Assembly: GCA_029168955.1 (NCBI GenBank)
Contig: JAPDOI010000066.1
Coordinates: 1,364,501 to 1,428,500, forward strand
Length of the DNA: 64,000 bases
From: Aplectana chamaeleonis
Lineage: Eukaryota; Nematoda; Chromadorea; Rhabditida; Cosmocercidae
Direction: 5' to 3'
A model generated the notes under the pieces. The model saw nothing but the letters and a program-made list of their open reading frames with translations, did no database searches and had not been told where the DNA came from. A program made the translations under genes and the position numbers. Shown one piece after another: positions 43,301 to 48,893 of the stretch. Numbering within the stretch: the stretch's first letter is position 1; each line of letters opens with the position of its first letter.

Positions 43301-43625
43301 TCGAACTTACCGTGGGAAACTGTGGAGTATGTGGTACACGTGGAGGAGGAGCCGCAGCTGCTGCTGCTATCGTTACAGCTGTCGGCACTACGGCGACAGG
43401 AGACGGAGTAGGACATTCGGCCTAAAACAGGATTAATAAAAAGAAGAGTTGTTACAGGACAGCTGCTACAATTCCGCCGCGCGACAATTCTACCCACCTT
43501 CTTTTTGGCCTGCTCGTCGCGTTGCTTCTTCCGCGCCAAAACCTGGATATGAGATGAAACCTGTTTCCGTGTACGCGTCTTGCCGCATCGAAGTTTGATA
43601 TACCGCGCGATCAGCTCATTTCGAC
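22283..43625 (-). CDS. egl-44: TEAD transcription factor (EGL-44 orthologue), 5' partial
   Basis: TEAD proteins bind DNA in the nucleus through the TEA domain and recruit YAP/Vestigial-type coactivators through the C-terminal YAP-binding domain. Ten exons on the minus strand join with matching phases: 43498-43625, 43311-43421, 40235-40304, 39789-39885, 31558-31695, 31432-31501, 31212-31342, 29597-29705, 29031-29183 and 22283-22390 (1115 bp, ending in TAA). They give the DNA-recognition end of the TEA domain, a Pro/Ala-rich linker with LWPQPF and DVKPF blocks, and the whole YAP-binding domain. The first exon here begins in the middle of the [11 protein letters not shown] block, so the upstream exon ends in ...MYG; I found no match for it up to 64000. 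No stop or frameshift is seen in the coding sequence. Introns of 8.1 and 6.6 kb hold the two RTE elements. Confidence 0.93.
22550..22708. repeat. Edge of GC-box satellite, left of RTE copy 1
   Basis: Units such as GTGGGAGGAGCCAC and GGGTGGAGCTACAAGTTCA match the satellite at 25988-29000. The RTE therefore landed inside the array. The 12-bp stretch GGAGGTGGGAGG ends at 22708 and recurs at 25988-25999. Confidence 0.75.
22709..25982 (-). mobile_element. RTE-type non-LTR retrotransposon, copy 1
   Basis: A full-length-looking RTE element in the same orientation as the TEAD gene. The 5' end is GGGGTGTGTATACAAGTCTG (reverse of about 25960-25980); the 3' end is ...GTCAAAGTAAGT at 22709. Both ends are the same as in copy 2 at 36059-39333. 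A 12-bp identity (GGAGGTGGGAGG) lies at the 3' end and 5 bp beyond the 5' end, a probable but imperfect target duplication within the satellite. There is no LTR and no poly(A) tail, as usual for RTE. Confidence 0.9.
22780..25769 (-). pseudogene. RTE ORF (endonuclease + reverse transcriptase), frameshifted
   Basis: Begins [18 protein letters not shown]. The apurinic-type endonuclease follows, with [26 protein letters not shown] and later SDHRPVL (nucleic-acid cutting). The RT domain contains [35 protein letters not shown] and a post-RT block ([12 protein letters not shown]). Frame changes near 25055, 24480, 24140 and 23640 and an extra A near 22800 break the single ORF. The segment with the YADD box lies at the 23640 frame change. 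These indels differ from those in copy 2 and mostly fall in short runs, so decay is recent or some are sequence errors. Confidence 0.9.
25988..28640. repeat. ~264-bp GC-box satellite array
   Basis: The marker GGGCGGAGCTACATTATACA (or close variant) begins at about 26407, 26667, 26933, 27196, 27464, 27725, 27989 and 28254, spacing 260-268 bp. Each unit contains four to five subunits built on GGGCGGAGC or GTGGGAGGAGCCAC separated by about 35-50 bp of AT-rich sequence. Copies are 90% alike or better by eye in the middle and degenerate at the edges. The GGGCGG boxes are Sp1/KLF-type sites in principle. The array lies in the last intron of the TEAD gene. Confidence 0.92.
28641..29030. repeat. Degenerate satellite edge
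   Basis: Scattered GGGGCGGAGT, GTGGGAGGAGCAACGAG and GGGAGGGGCCACGGG units continue at lower similarity until 15 bp before the TEAD exon at 29031. Confidence 0.7.
29031..29183 (-). CDS. egl-44: TEAD exon: RSPICEYM core
   Basis: 153 bp (51 codons) from TTTTCAG to GTGCGA, encoding [20 protein letters not shown] and then [13 protein letters not shown]. The Cys of the P-(M/I)-C-E-Y-M motif, a known autopalmitoylation site in TEADs, is retained. Confidence 0.96.
29254..29532. mobile_element. MITE with CTGTGCTT tips, copy 2
   Basis: Inverted ends CTGTGCTTATCTGGGCCGAA...TTTGGCTCAGATAAGCACAG, TA on both sides (29252-29253, 29533-29534), 279 bp. It sits in the intron between TEAD exons 29031-29183 and 29597-29705 and occupies most of it. 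Confidence 0.88.
29597..29705 (-). CDS. egl-44: TEAD exon: STKVCSFG block
   Basis: 109 bp from TTTTCAG to GTGAGG, encoding [20 protein letters not shown] then [30 protein letters not shown] is a signature of TEAD YAP-binding domains. Confidence 0.96.
30248..30470. mobile_element. CCCATTCACGACC element, partial copy
   Basis: Starts with CCCATTCACGACC after TTA, followed by two GACCCACCGGTGGGTC-type palindromes (30257 and 30303). The interior ATGTATTGACCTATGCTAGG matches the copy nested in Harbinger at 6818. The right end is not clear. Confidence 0.5.
30509..30708. mobile_element. 200-bp hairpin MITE, CTCAGGC tips
   Basis: Inverted ends CTCAGGCGATT...AATCGCCTGAG, flanked by TA (30507-30508, 30709-30710). 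Inner halves CCGAGCCGCC...AGTTCGGCTCG are mirrored. Diverged relatives are at 32520-32740 and 55360-55530. Tips resemble the CTCAGAC elements at 16792, 17052 and 51988. Confidence 0.8.
30716..31048. mobile_element. TTAA-type MITE, diverged
   Basis: Ends AGGCAGTGTGCAAGATAAAT...ATTTATCGTGGACACTGCCT, flanked by TTGA and TTAG (altered TTAA). The interior has an inverted GAAAGA-rich stretch. It starts 7 bp after the preceding hairpin MITE. Confidence 0.7.
31212..31342 (-). CDS. egl-44: TEAD exon: YAP-binding domain, FFLAKCWAN block
   Basis: 131 bp from TTTCAG to GTAAGT, encoding [20 protein letters not shown] followed by KCWAN. This matches the family's [22 protein letters not shown] region; Phe is replaced by Cys in KCW. 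Confidence 0.95.
31432..31501 (-). CDS. egl-44: TEAD exon: YAP-binding domain strand
   Basis: 70 bp from TTTCAG to GTGAGA, encoding [19 protein letters not shown] and ending in complete codons. It corresponds to the early beta strands of the YAP-binding domain; the sequence is diverged from the usual animal version. Confidence 0.88.
31558..31695 (-). CDS. egl-44: TEAD exon: start of YAP-binding domain
   Basis: 138 bp from TTTTAG to GTGAGT. It encodes an Ala/Pro segment and then [11 protein letters not shown], matching the SS-LRL--F-A strand that begins the YAP-binding domain in other TEADs. Confidence 0.9.
31860..32540. repeat. GTAACTTG-type repeat block with tRNA-like core
   Basis: Many copies of AAGTTACATGTAACTTG-like units flank a GC-rich centre (32100-32320). 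Edges are inverted: ACTGAGGAATTTCTGAACAAG near 31911 and CTTTATCAGAAATTCCTGAGTA near 32513. Likely a non-autonomous element; no coding. Confidence 0.5.
32236..32330 (-). repeat. tRNA-like SINE fragment
   Basis: The minus strand reads GGGTGGCTCAGATGCCGGTAG (A-box-like) and then GTGGGTTCAATTACCC (B-box-like) about 12 bp further on. The spacing is shorter than in a functional tRNA and no cloverleaf closes, so this is a tRNA-derived repeat, not a gene. Confidence 0.4.
32820..34310. repeat. AACTTCATGAGTGG-type repeat region
   Basis: Variants of AAAGTTCATGAGTGG(T/C)(C)C occur at irregular 60-100 bp spacing (32825, 32936, 32990, 33707, 34222 and others). The same unit on the opposite strand (CCACCCATGAAGTTTAG) makes up 57360-58260. 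Nested here is a GCCCACGCGGTCGGCGTGCG half-MITE (33097) and a GGTTTTCGGAACGCG repeat (33240-33500). No gene. Confidence 0.6.
34070..34146 (-). repeat. tRNA-derived SINE-like sequence
   Basis: The minus strand reads GGCGCGTGTAGGGCAGTGGC then TAGAGGCGCC (A-box region), and 25 bp later TCGTGTGATCGATCCTC (B-box region). The spacing is close to that of a tRNA promoter, but the acceptor stem does not pair. It resembles the head of tRNA-derived SINEs; there is no tail long enough to define a family. Confidence 0.45.
34311..35150. other. TEAD intron, nothing recognised
   Basis: No repeat or exon identified. Short frames occur but have no recognisable domain, and the TEAD phases need no extra exon here. 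Confidence 0.4.
35150..36058. repeat. ATTCG satellite with 409-bp tandem duplication
   Basis: Runs of 36-40 bp units of the form ATTCGTTTATTCGAATATTCGGAGAAGTC. A 409-bp segment containing a unique spacer (GGGAAGTAGAGTCTGCGGCA at about 35294 and 35703) occurs twice in tandem with few differences. RTE copy 2 landed in the right end. Related ATTCG arrays are at 45520-45920, 46740-46850 and 63770-63850. Confidence 0.88.
36059..39333 (+). mobile_element. RTE-type non-LTR retrotransposon, copy 2
   Basis: Starts GGGGTGTGTATACAAGTCTG and ends GTCAAAGTAAGTCA. It is flanked by a perfect 13-bp target duplication ATTCAAATATTCG (36046-36058 and 39334-39346) taken from the ATTCG satellite. It is nearly identical to copy 1 but in the opposite orientation, antisense to the TEAD gene, in the intron between exons 39789 and 31695. 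Confidence 0.95.
36269..39291 (+). pseudogene. RTE ORF copy 2 (endonuclease + RT), frameshifted
   Basis: Same domain order as copy 1. The original ATG is at 36269, but 2 bp are missing just after it, so the longest intact frame begins at 36386 ([17 protein letters not shown]). The endonuclease includes [16 protein letters not shown] and a SDHRRPVL motif. RT motifs [10 protein letters not shown] and [12 protein letters not shown] lie in the next frame, [12 protein letters not shown] (catalytic YADD) in a third, and a post-RT GRRRK block after that. The ORF ends [20 protein letters not shown] with TGA at 39289. Small indels near 37695, 38310, 38850 and 39100 break the frame; none is shared with copy 1. 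Confidence 0.9.
39347..39788. other. TEAD intron, nothing further recognised
   Basis: AT-rich, with ATTCG remnants at the start. No other feature found. Confidence 0.4.
39789..39885 (-). CDS. egl-44: TEAD exon: LWPQPF/DVKPF linker
   Basis: 97 bp between ATTTAG and GTGAGT, encoding [20 protein letters not shown] then KPF. The LWPQPF and VKPF blocks resemble the conserved motifs in the TEAD linker ahead of the YAP-binding domain. Entry and exit phases (2 and 2) fit both neighbours. Confidence 0.85.
40235..40304 (-). CDS. egl-44: TEAD exon: linker
   Basis: 70 bp between TTTTTAG and GTAAGG, encoding [20 protein letters not shown] and leaving one base over. That base completes the codon of the next exon exactly, which is the main support for the call. 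Confidence 0.8.
40430..43170. repeat. GTTCACTGGCGCATCGTAGGATT tandem repeat
   Basis: Irregular repeats of about 70-85 bp built on TTCACTGGTGCATCGTAGGA then TTCCGACGATACTCCACC and an ACCGAACGACCC spacer. At least 20 units can be followed from 40500 to 43140, interrupted by the TTAA MITE at 42481-43019. Larger blocks repeat as well (41460-41650 and 42240-42470 share order). This array fills the intron between TEAD exons 43311 and 40304. Confidence 0.8.
42481..43019. mobile_element. TTAA-type MITE inside the tandem repeat
   Basis: Ends AGGCAGTGGTCGCG...CGTGACCACTGCCT, with perfect TTAA on both sides (42477-42480, 43020-43023). The tip differs from the other family members (GTGGTC rather than GTGTTC) symmetrically at both ends, marking a subfamily. 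Confidence 0.88.
43311..43421 (-). CDS. egl-44: TEAD exon: Pro/Ala linker
   Basis: 111 bp (37 codons, phase 0 at both ends) between TTTTAG and GTAAGT. It encodes [12 protein letters not shown], a run of six alanines and a proline-rich stretch. Such low-complexity linkers are usual after the TEA domain and may help activation. Identified by phase and position. Confidence 0.85.
43498..43625 (-). CDS. egl-44: TEAD exon: end of TEA DNA-binding domain
   Basis: 128 bp between a TTTTTAG acceptor and a GTGGGT donor, entering in phase with two bases of a Gly codon. It encodes [20 protein letters not shown] followed by [13 protein letters not shown], the recognition helix region of the TEA domain. The usual LRTGKTRTRK reads [10 protein letters not shown] here, a Thr-to-Cys change next to the recognition helix. 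The exon ends in a lysine-rich stretch (AKKK) acting as a likely nuclear localisation signal. Confidence 0.95.
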
Positions 43626-43783
43626 CTAAAAAATTCAGAAATCAGCGAACTGTAAATATGAAACTTAAAAAACCTGCTCCGGTATTCTATCCGTCACTTT
43701 TCTTCTCGGTTTAGAACGCACTTGTTTGAAAAAAAATTATACGCGCTCGAATCATTCGCACTAGTTGTACGGATGCTATACAG

Positions 43784-44851
43784 CAGGGGTGTGCCTTAAG
43801 GAGAAATATTTTTTTCGTTAAGCGTTAATCGTTAATTTTCGAGAAAAACCCGCGTTAACCCGTTAATGCGTTAATTTTGCACTTCGTTAAAAATTTTCAA
43901 AACATTACTCGACCACAACGAAAATCTATAAATCACCAGAGGTCCCAGAAAATAACATACGCCTTCTAGTGACGTCAGCAGGGCTTCGTGGAAAGCAGTT
44001 GGGCTCCAGAAGCCGTAGGCACGGCCTCGTGGGAAATATATAGCTAGGGCTCCAGATGACGTCGTCAGGACGTTGTGAAGGATGGGCAGGGCTCCATATG
44101 ACGTCATCAGGACGTCGTGGAAAAAGGATGAGCGCTCAGATAGCGTCAGCAGGGCGTTGTGAAAAATAGGCGTGCGTCGCGTCCTAGAAAGTCATTAGGC
44201 CTCTTTCAGAGTGCGATGGCTGATCGCCGCGACGGCATGTTTTGAATGCAGATCGACGTGCGACGCAATCTCGATCGAACTCTGAAAGAGGCCTCGGGGC
44301 GTGCGTCGCGTCCTAAAAAGTCAGTAGCGCTTTATGTAGAACGTGCGACGCGTGGTAGAAACTGAATAGCGCTTCTTGTGGAGTATGCGCCACGTGGTGC
44401 ACTCCATTGCATACAGAGCGTGTGCCGCTTGTTAGAAAGTGTGTGGCCTTTAATCCCCGCTTCCACGCCTCATTTGATAGCTTACTCAACCGTAGAGAGG
44501 TAGATCAAGCCTCACATTTCCTATTTGGAACACACGAGTTCGAATTCTTCGATATTGGGAAGAAATAACTAAAATAGATGGACAATGGAATGGGACACAT
44601 TGAGGTCAGCGATATATTTCACAGCAGCCTAAAATTGACCTCGCCGCAAGCCGACGCGACGTGCCCGGCCCCACATTTTAAATCTGTCATTGAAGCAGGT
44701 CAATCAGTGCCATAATTCCACTGCAATTAACGAACTCAAATTAACGTGATTTTAGGACTTTTTCGTTAAGCGTTAATCTTTAATTTTTCTGAAAAAAACC
44801 GCGTTAGCACGTTAATGCGTTAACACGTTAACGTTATAACGCACAGCCCTG
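43784..44851. mobile_element. Non-autonomous hAT element with 8-bp duplication
   Basis: Ends CAGGGGTGTGC and GCACAGCCCTG in inverted orientation, flanked by CTATACAG on both sides (43776-43783, 44852-44859). CAGGG tips and an 8-bp duplication are hAT hallmarks. Inside, a 58-bp sequence with CGTTAAGCGTTAATCGTTAA is repeated directly near each end (43817 and 44763). The middle is a local GACGTC-rich repeat plus a small hairpin. No transposase. A solitary right tip (AACGCACAGCCCT) is at 51009-51020. Confidence 0.88.
44198..44293. mobile_element. Small hairpin MITE inside the hAT element
   Basis: Ends GGCCTCTTTCAGAGT...ACTCTGAAAGAGGCC. On both sides lies a copy of GGCGTGCGTCGCGTCCTA (44170 and 44298), part of the host repeat. 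About 96 bp, non-coding. Confidence 0.65.
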
Positions 44852-44859
44852 CTATACAG

Positions 44860-45300
44860 CGCAGTGAAAACCAACCCGTCATACAACATCTATTTGTGCT
44901 AGTTGTCCGGATAATACACAGCGCAGCAGGAAAAGCCATACTGCGCGCGACTAATTCGTGCAAGTTGTCCAGATGAGACGCAACACAAAACGCACAAAAA
45001 ACATGCCGCGCGCAAAAGATTTGGGCCCATTGTATCAATGCCGTATAGCACAAGGCCCAGGAAAAAAACACGCAGAACACTATCCATTTGTGCTGGATGT
45101 CCGGAAATGAAGCAACGCGGTGAGTGGAAAAACGCGCAACAGACGACTTGTTCATGCTAGATGTCTGAAAGTTAACCATACAACACATGGCGTTTCGAAA
45201 AATGCCACGTCAAGCGCTTTTTAGTGCGCCACACAACGCATTAAGGCCGAAGAACCGCGGCGCAGCACACGGCCGACTTGGGCTAAAAGCGCGAGATATG
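44860..45300. repeat. Loose repeat of GTGCTAGTTGTCCGGATAATAC units
   Basis: Units of about 60-75 bp with (T)GTGC(T/A)AGTTGTC(C)(A/G)GA followed by ACACAGCGCA recur at 44895, 44955, 45085 and 45150, and once at 43755 left of the hAT element. The hAT element therefore inserted in this repeat. No gene. Confidence 0.5.
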
Positions 45301-45301
45301 G

Positions 45302-45475
45302 CATGAACGACTTACCCGCTAGGTAAGGGTAAATTTTACTCGGAATCTCTACATTTCCTGTGCTCTATGCGTCTGTCCCGCTTCTCCGCGGATAAGCGAG
45401 ACAGGCGCATAGAACATAGGAAGTGTAGATATTCCGAGTAACATTTACCCTTCCTTCGCGGGTAAGTCGTTCATG
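45302..45475. mobile_element. Near-perfect hairpin MITE
   Basis: CATGAACGACTTACCCGC...GCGGGTAAGTCGTTCATG with an almost uninterrupted stem of about 75 bp and a short loop around 45385. Non-coding. No clear target duplication because the palindrome runs into the flank. Confidence 0.75.
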
Positions 45476-45519
45476 CATACGGCCCCAGATGTGACCCAGC
45501 ACAGTAGAGCATATCAACG

Positions 45520-45920
45520 AATAAAAATTTTCGAATATTCGAATGAGCGAATAATTCGAAAAACTTACTTCTTCGAATATTCGAATAGACGAATTATTCA
45601 AAAAATTGACTTCTCCGAGTATTGGATACACGAATTATTCGAAAAATCGACTTCTCCGAGAATGCGAATAAACTAATTATTCGAAAAATTGACTTCTCCG
45701 AAAATGCGAATAAACTAATTATTCGAAAAATTTACCTCTCCGAATATTCGAAAAGACGAATTATTCAAAAAATTGAATTCTCCGAATATTCGAATGAACG
45801 AAATTTGACTTTTCCCAATATTCGAATAAACAAATTAATCGATAAAATTATTTCTCCGAATAATCGAATTATTCGAATATTCAATTATTCGTTGATTCGT
45901 CCGAATATTCGTTGACATAC
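45520..45920. repeat. ATTCG satellite, second array
   Basis: About ten units of 38-42 bp of the type CGAATTATTCGAAAAATTGACTTCTCCGAATATT. Same family as 35150-36058 in the opposite orientation. Confidence 0.85.
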
Positions 45921-46041
45921 TCCACAATACTTCCCATTCTTCTTGGTTCAAAACTAGAGTCCCGTCCACAAGGACCATAAAAACCGTAGTTGAAACAGCA
46001 ATTTTCTAGAAAAAAGGTAAGGAAACAGGCAAAAATTCTAA

Positions 46042-46152
46042 GGCCGGGATCATACTTTCGGCGACCAGCGACAGCGACAGTGCATAACAGGCAATTCATG
46101 ATAAACATCGCGTGGCATCGCGTCGCTCGTCGCCGGAAGTATAATCCCTGCC
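46042..46152. mobile_element. Short Harbinger-type MITE with TAA duplication
   Basis: Ends GGCCGGGATCATACTT...AAGTATAATCCCTGCC, flanked by TAA on both sides (46039-46041, 46153-46155). 111 bp. Tips and duplication match the Harbinger element at 6344-12429, which would make it a non-autonomous relative. Confidence 0.82.
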
Positions 46153-46155
46153 TAA

Positions 46156-46950
46156 CTCTCAAATTGAACAATCCTTGAAAGAACTTTTTCAAGTCTTGCT
46201 CACCTTCACTAGTATTTCTGAAGGTTTATACTTAACGTCGTCAAACGACATCGCCCTAAGAAGAAAAGTCGAATCGAACGCAGCGATTGTTGTGTAATAC
46301 AGTGATGGAACACTGTTTGAGAATAGGGTGGTGACCTCTATTTCAGAGCAAAATTCACTGAGGTCCTTCGCGTGCGCGTGCGCGCCTCTGCTGCTTTTCT
46401 CCTTCTTCTTCACACTTTCGCATTGGCTCCCCTAGCCCCGCACACGCGCGTACACAAAGGAACAAAGTAATGACAGGGAGCCGCCCAGCAACTTTTGACC
46501 ATCGCTGCGATTTTTACGATTTTTAATCTGAGTATGGAGAGTTCCCTGATTCTTCTCAAGAGGTTGAAACCCCTGGGTGGGCGAAAATCCGACGTGGGTG
46601 CGATTTTTCAGAACCATTTTCCCAATATCGTGAAACGCCTTTTCATGTCTGACAATCCCCGTTTAACGCATTCTATAAATGTCGCTGGGAATGTCAGTTC
46701 GATTGCCAGGTTGTTAAATGATATACTTGGGCAAAATGGTCAAAATTTTCGAATTTCGAATATTATTCGAGAACGAAAATTTTCTAATTTCGAATTTTGA
46801 ATGATTCGAAATTCGAAAAATCATTCGAATTATTTTCGAATAATATAATTCGGTCCGAAGTATATCAAATGAGTTTTGAAGTTCGATAAGAGAGGGCGTT
46901 GCTACTAACCCAATTTTTTCGTTTTGTTGGTGCACTCTTCATCTGAACGT
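46156..46950. other. No recognised gene
   Basis: Contains a pyrimidine-rich dispersed repeat (46338-46425) shared with 31090-31200 and 62213-62325, and an ATTCG-like stretch at 46740-46850. No coding sequence supported. Confidence 0.4.
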
Positions 46951-46951
46951 A

Positions 46952-47224
46952 CTGTGCTTATCTGGGCCAAATTTCGGTCCGCGATTGCGTCTCGACACGC
47001 TTGGCGGCCGCACGCTCCCGAGTCGGAAGAGCTTCCAGCGCCGCAGCCGCCGATCTGCTGACTCTAGGTGGGTTTTGGAAACTGGAAACTAAGAAAAGAA
47101 AAGTGTATGAAAAAGCCACATCGAGTCGGCTTTGGCGCTGGAAACCCGACTGACTCGAACGCGTGGGGCTGCAAAGCGTGTGGAGACGCAATTGCGGACC
47201 GGAATTTGGCCCAGATAAGCACAG
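46952..47224. mobile_element. MITE with CTGTGCTT tips, copy 3
   Basis: Inverted ends CTGTGCTTATCTGGGCCAAA...TTTGGCCCAGATAAGCACAG, TA on each side (46950-46951, 47225-47226), 273 bp. It adjoins or interrupts the 5' region of the mariner element. Confidence 0.88.
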
Positions 47225-47227
47225 TAT

Positions 47228-48826
47228 GTGAAGTTTCATTTCAATCTGTCAATTGATTCATTTGTTTACAAGCCATTAAGTGTCGCCGTGTCACAGCAAT
47301 GGAAAAAAATTGAATATCGTACAGTGATAAAATTCTTATTTTTGGAAGGTGTAGCACCAAAAGAAATTCACGAACGAATGTTAAAAGTGTATAATGATTG
47401 TTCACCTACAATTATAACAGTAGAAAGATGGGTTGCTGAATTTAAAAGTGGTCGTACAAGCCTTGAAGACGAACCACGTGAAGGACGTCCAAAAAGCGCA
47501 TCAACACCAGAAATCATAGCCAAAATGCAGGATATGGCTTTGGAAGATCGTCGATTGACTGAGAGAGATTTAGTAGAGGCTCTACACATCTCATTAGGCA
47601 GTGTTAGCCATATTCTAAGTGAAATTTTGGATTTTAAAAAGCTGTGTGCACAATGGGTGCCGCATTCGCTAACAATGGAACAAAAACACATTTGGATGCA
47701 ACTTTCTCAGCAACATTTGGAGCGTTTTAAAAAGGATAAAGTGAATTTTGTGCGTCGATTCATCACTATGGATGAGACTTGGGTCTAGTACCACGATCCT
47801 GAATCAAAACAAGGGGCCAAAAAGTGGTGTGAGCCCGGTTGTTCGGCTTCCAAACGAGTTCGTGTCCGGAAATCGGCCAAGATGATTATGGCATCAGTTT
47901 TTCTGGATACTAAAGGAATTTGGTTTGTAGACTAATTGAAAACTGGTAAAACAATTAATTTTAAATATTATTGCAACCTTTTGGACCAGTTGAAGAAAAA
48001 AATTCGTGAAAAAACCCGGTTTGCAGACGAAAAAAATCCTTTTTCATCAGGACATTGCACCGTGTTAGAAGAGCATTTTGACAATGGCTTAAATCCATGA
48101 ATTAAAGGCACAGTCCAAGCTCGTGGGTAAAATTTGATATTATGGTCCGGACGCCCTCTGTAGCAACCCTGCCGAACGCGGAATCTCAACTCTTCAGAAT
48201 AAGCGAAAAAAATCGGGCACCCACTCTCTCCGCCCCCGAAATCGGCAGCCATTCGCTCCGCCCACCTCGTAGTTTTCGGTGTCACTAGGGACGAGAACTG
48301 AAGTGGAATCTAACAAGAATCTATGTTCTTCCATTTGTTATCGGCCTAACTTTCTAATGTGATTTGCTCCGGTGCGATGACTACGAGCGACGAGAAAAAA
48401 CACGGCCGTGACAACTCGTCCACGAAATTTTCATAGTCCAAATTCACAATTTTTGGAAGGCCATAACTCCGTTCGTAGTGGATTCTGAGCAATTCCGGAG
48501 ACACCATTATGATCAGTCCGACATTCCCTCCAGAAAAGCTTTCAAACTAAATAACGATTCTGAGATTGGACTGTACCTTTAAAGTTCGAATTGTTGGAGC
48601 ATCGACCGTATTCACCAGATTTGCCCCCAGCGACTTCCATTTCTTTCAAAAACTCAAAAAAAATATGCGTGGCAAGCGTTTTTCATCCAATGAAGAGGTC
48701 ATAACGGCTATTGAAGCGTATTTTGCAGACCTTCCGGATTCTCTTTTTTTCGGGATGGGATCCACAGATTGGAGGATCGTTGGGGTAAAAGTATTAATGT
48801 TCGGGGATCTTATACTGAATGTATAA
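47228..48826 (+). pseudogene. mariner transposase, dead
   Basis: The N-terminal helix-turn-helix region reads QQWKKIEYRTVIKFLFLEG then SGRTSLEDEPREGRP. The first catalytic Asp is in RRFITMDETWV, immediately followed by a TAG stop. The second Asp is in FHQDIAP, the third in SPDLPPSDFHFF after the MITE, fitting the DD34D mariner pattern. Further stops follow at about 47932, 48076 and 48090. The likely start codon is GTG where family members have ATG before SQQW. It encoded the cut-and-paste nuclease; it cannot now be made. Confidence 0.85.
48106..48578. mobile_element. TTAA-type MITE inserted in mariner transposase
   Basis: Ends AGGCACAGTCCAAGC...(G)GACTGTACCT with TTAA on both sides (48102-48105, 48579-48582). 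Removing it rejoins ...ATCCATGAA with TTAAAGTTCGAATTG in the conserved mariner reading order. The tips differ from the GTGTTCACG subfamily at 2940, so this is a third tip subfamily. Confidence 0.85.
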
Positions 48827-48893
48827 AGTGTATTTTGAGCTATAAAATTGTGTTTTTTTTTTCATCAAACGACAAAACTTATTGAACAACCTG

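Larger units (their letters stand above)
47227..48893 (+). mobile_element. mariner element, 3' end intact, 5' end unclear
   Basis: The 3' terminal repeat CGACAAAACTTATTGAACAA followed by CCTGG ends at 48893 next to TA, matching the CCAGGTTGTTCAATAAGT type of mariner tips. The transposase runs 47228-48826. No matching 5' tip directly precedes the gene; the CTGTGCTT MITE lies there, and a weak candidate tip (TACTAACCCAATTTTTTCG) occurs beyond it near 46903. The element is also split by the TTAA MITE at 48106-48578. Confidence 0.85.

Noticed and set aside
43784..44851. LTR retrotransposon suggested by direct repeats near both ends
   Set aside because: The repeats are internal to inverted CAGGG tips with an 8-bp duplication, and there is no gag-pol; hAT fits better.
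46213..46264. Exon-like block encoding MSFDDVKYKPSEILVK between TTAG and GTGAGC, considered as an upstream TEAD exon
   Set aside because: The frame required to join exon 43625 (one base over at the donor) contains a stop, and the peptide has no TEA-domain similarity.
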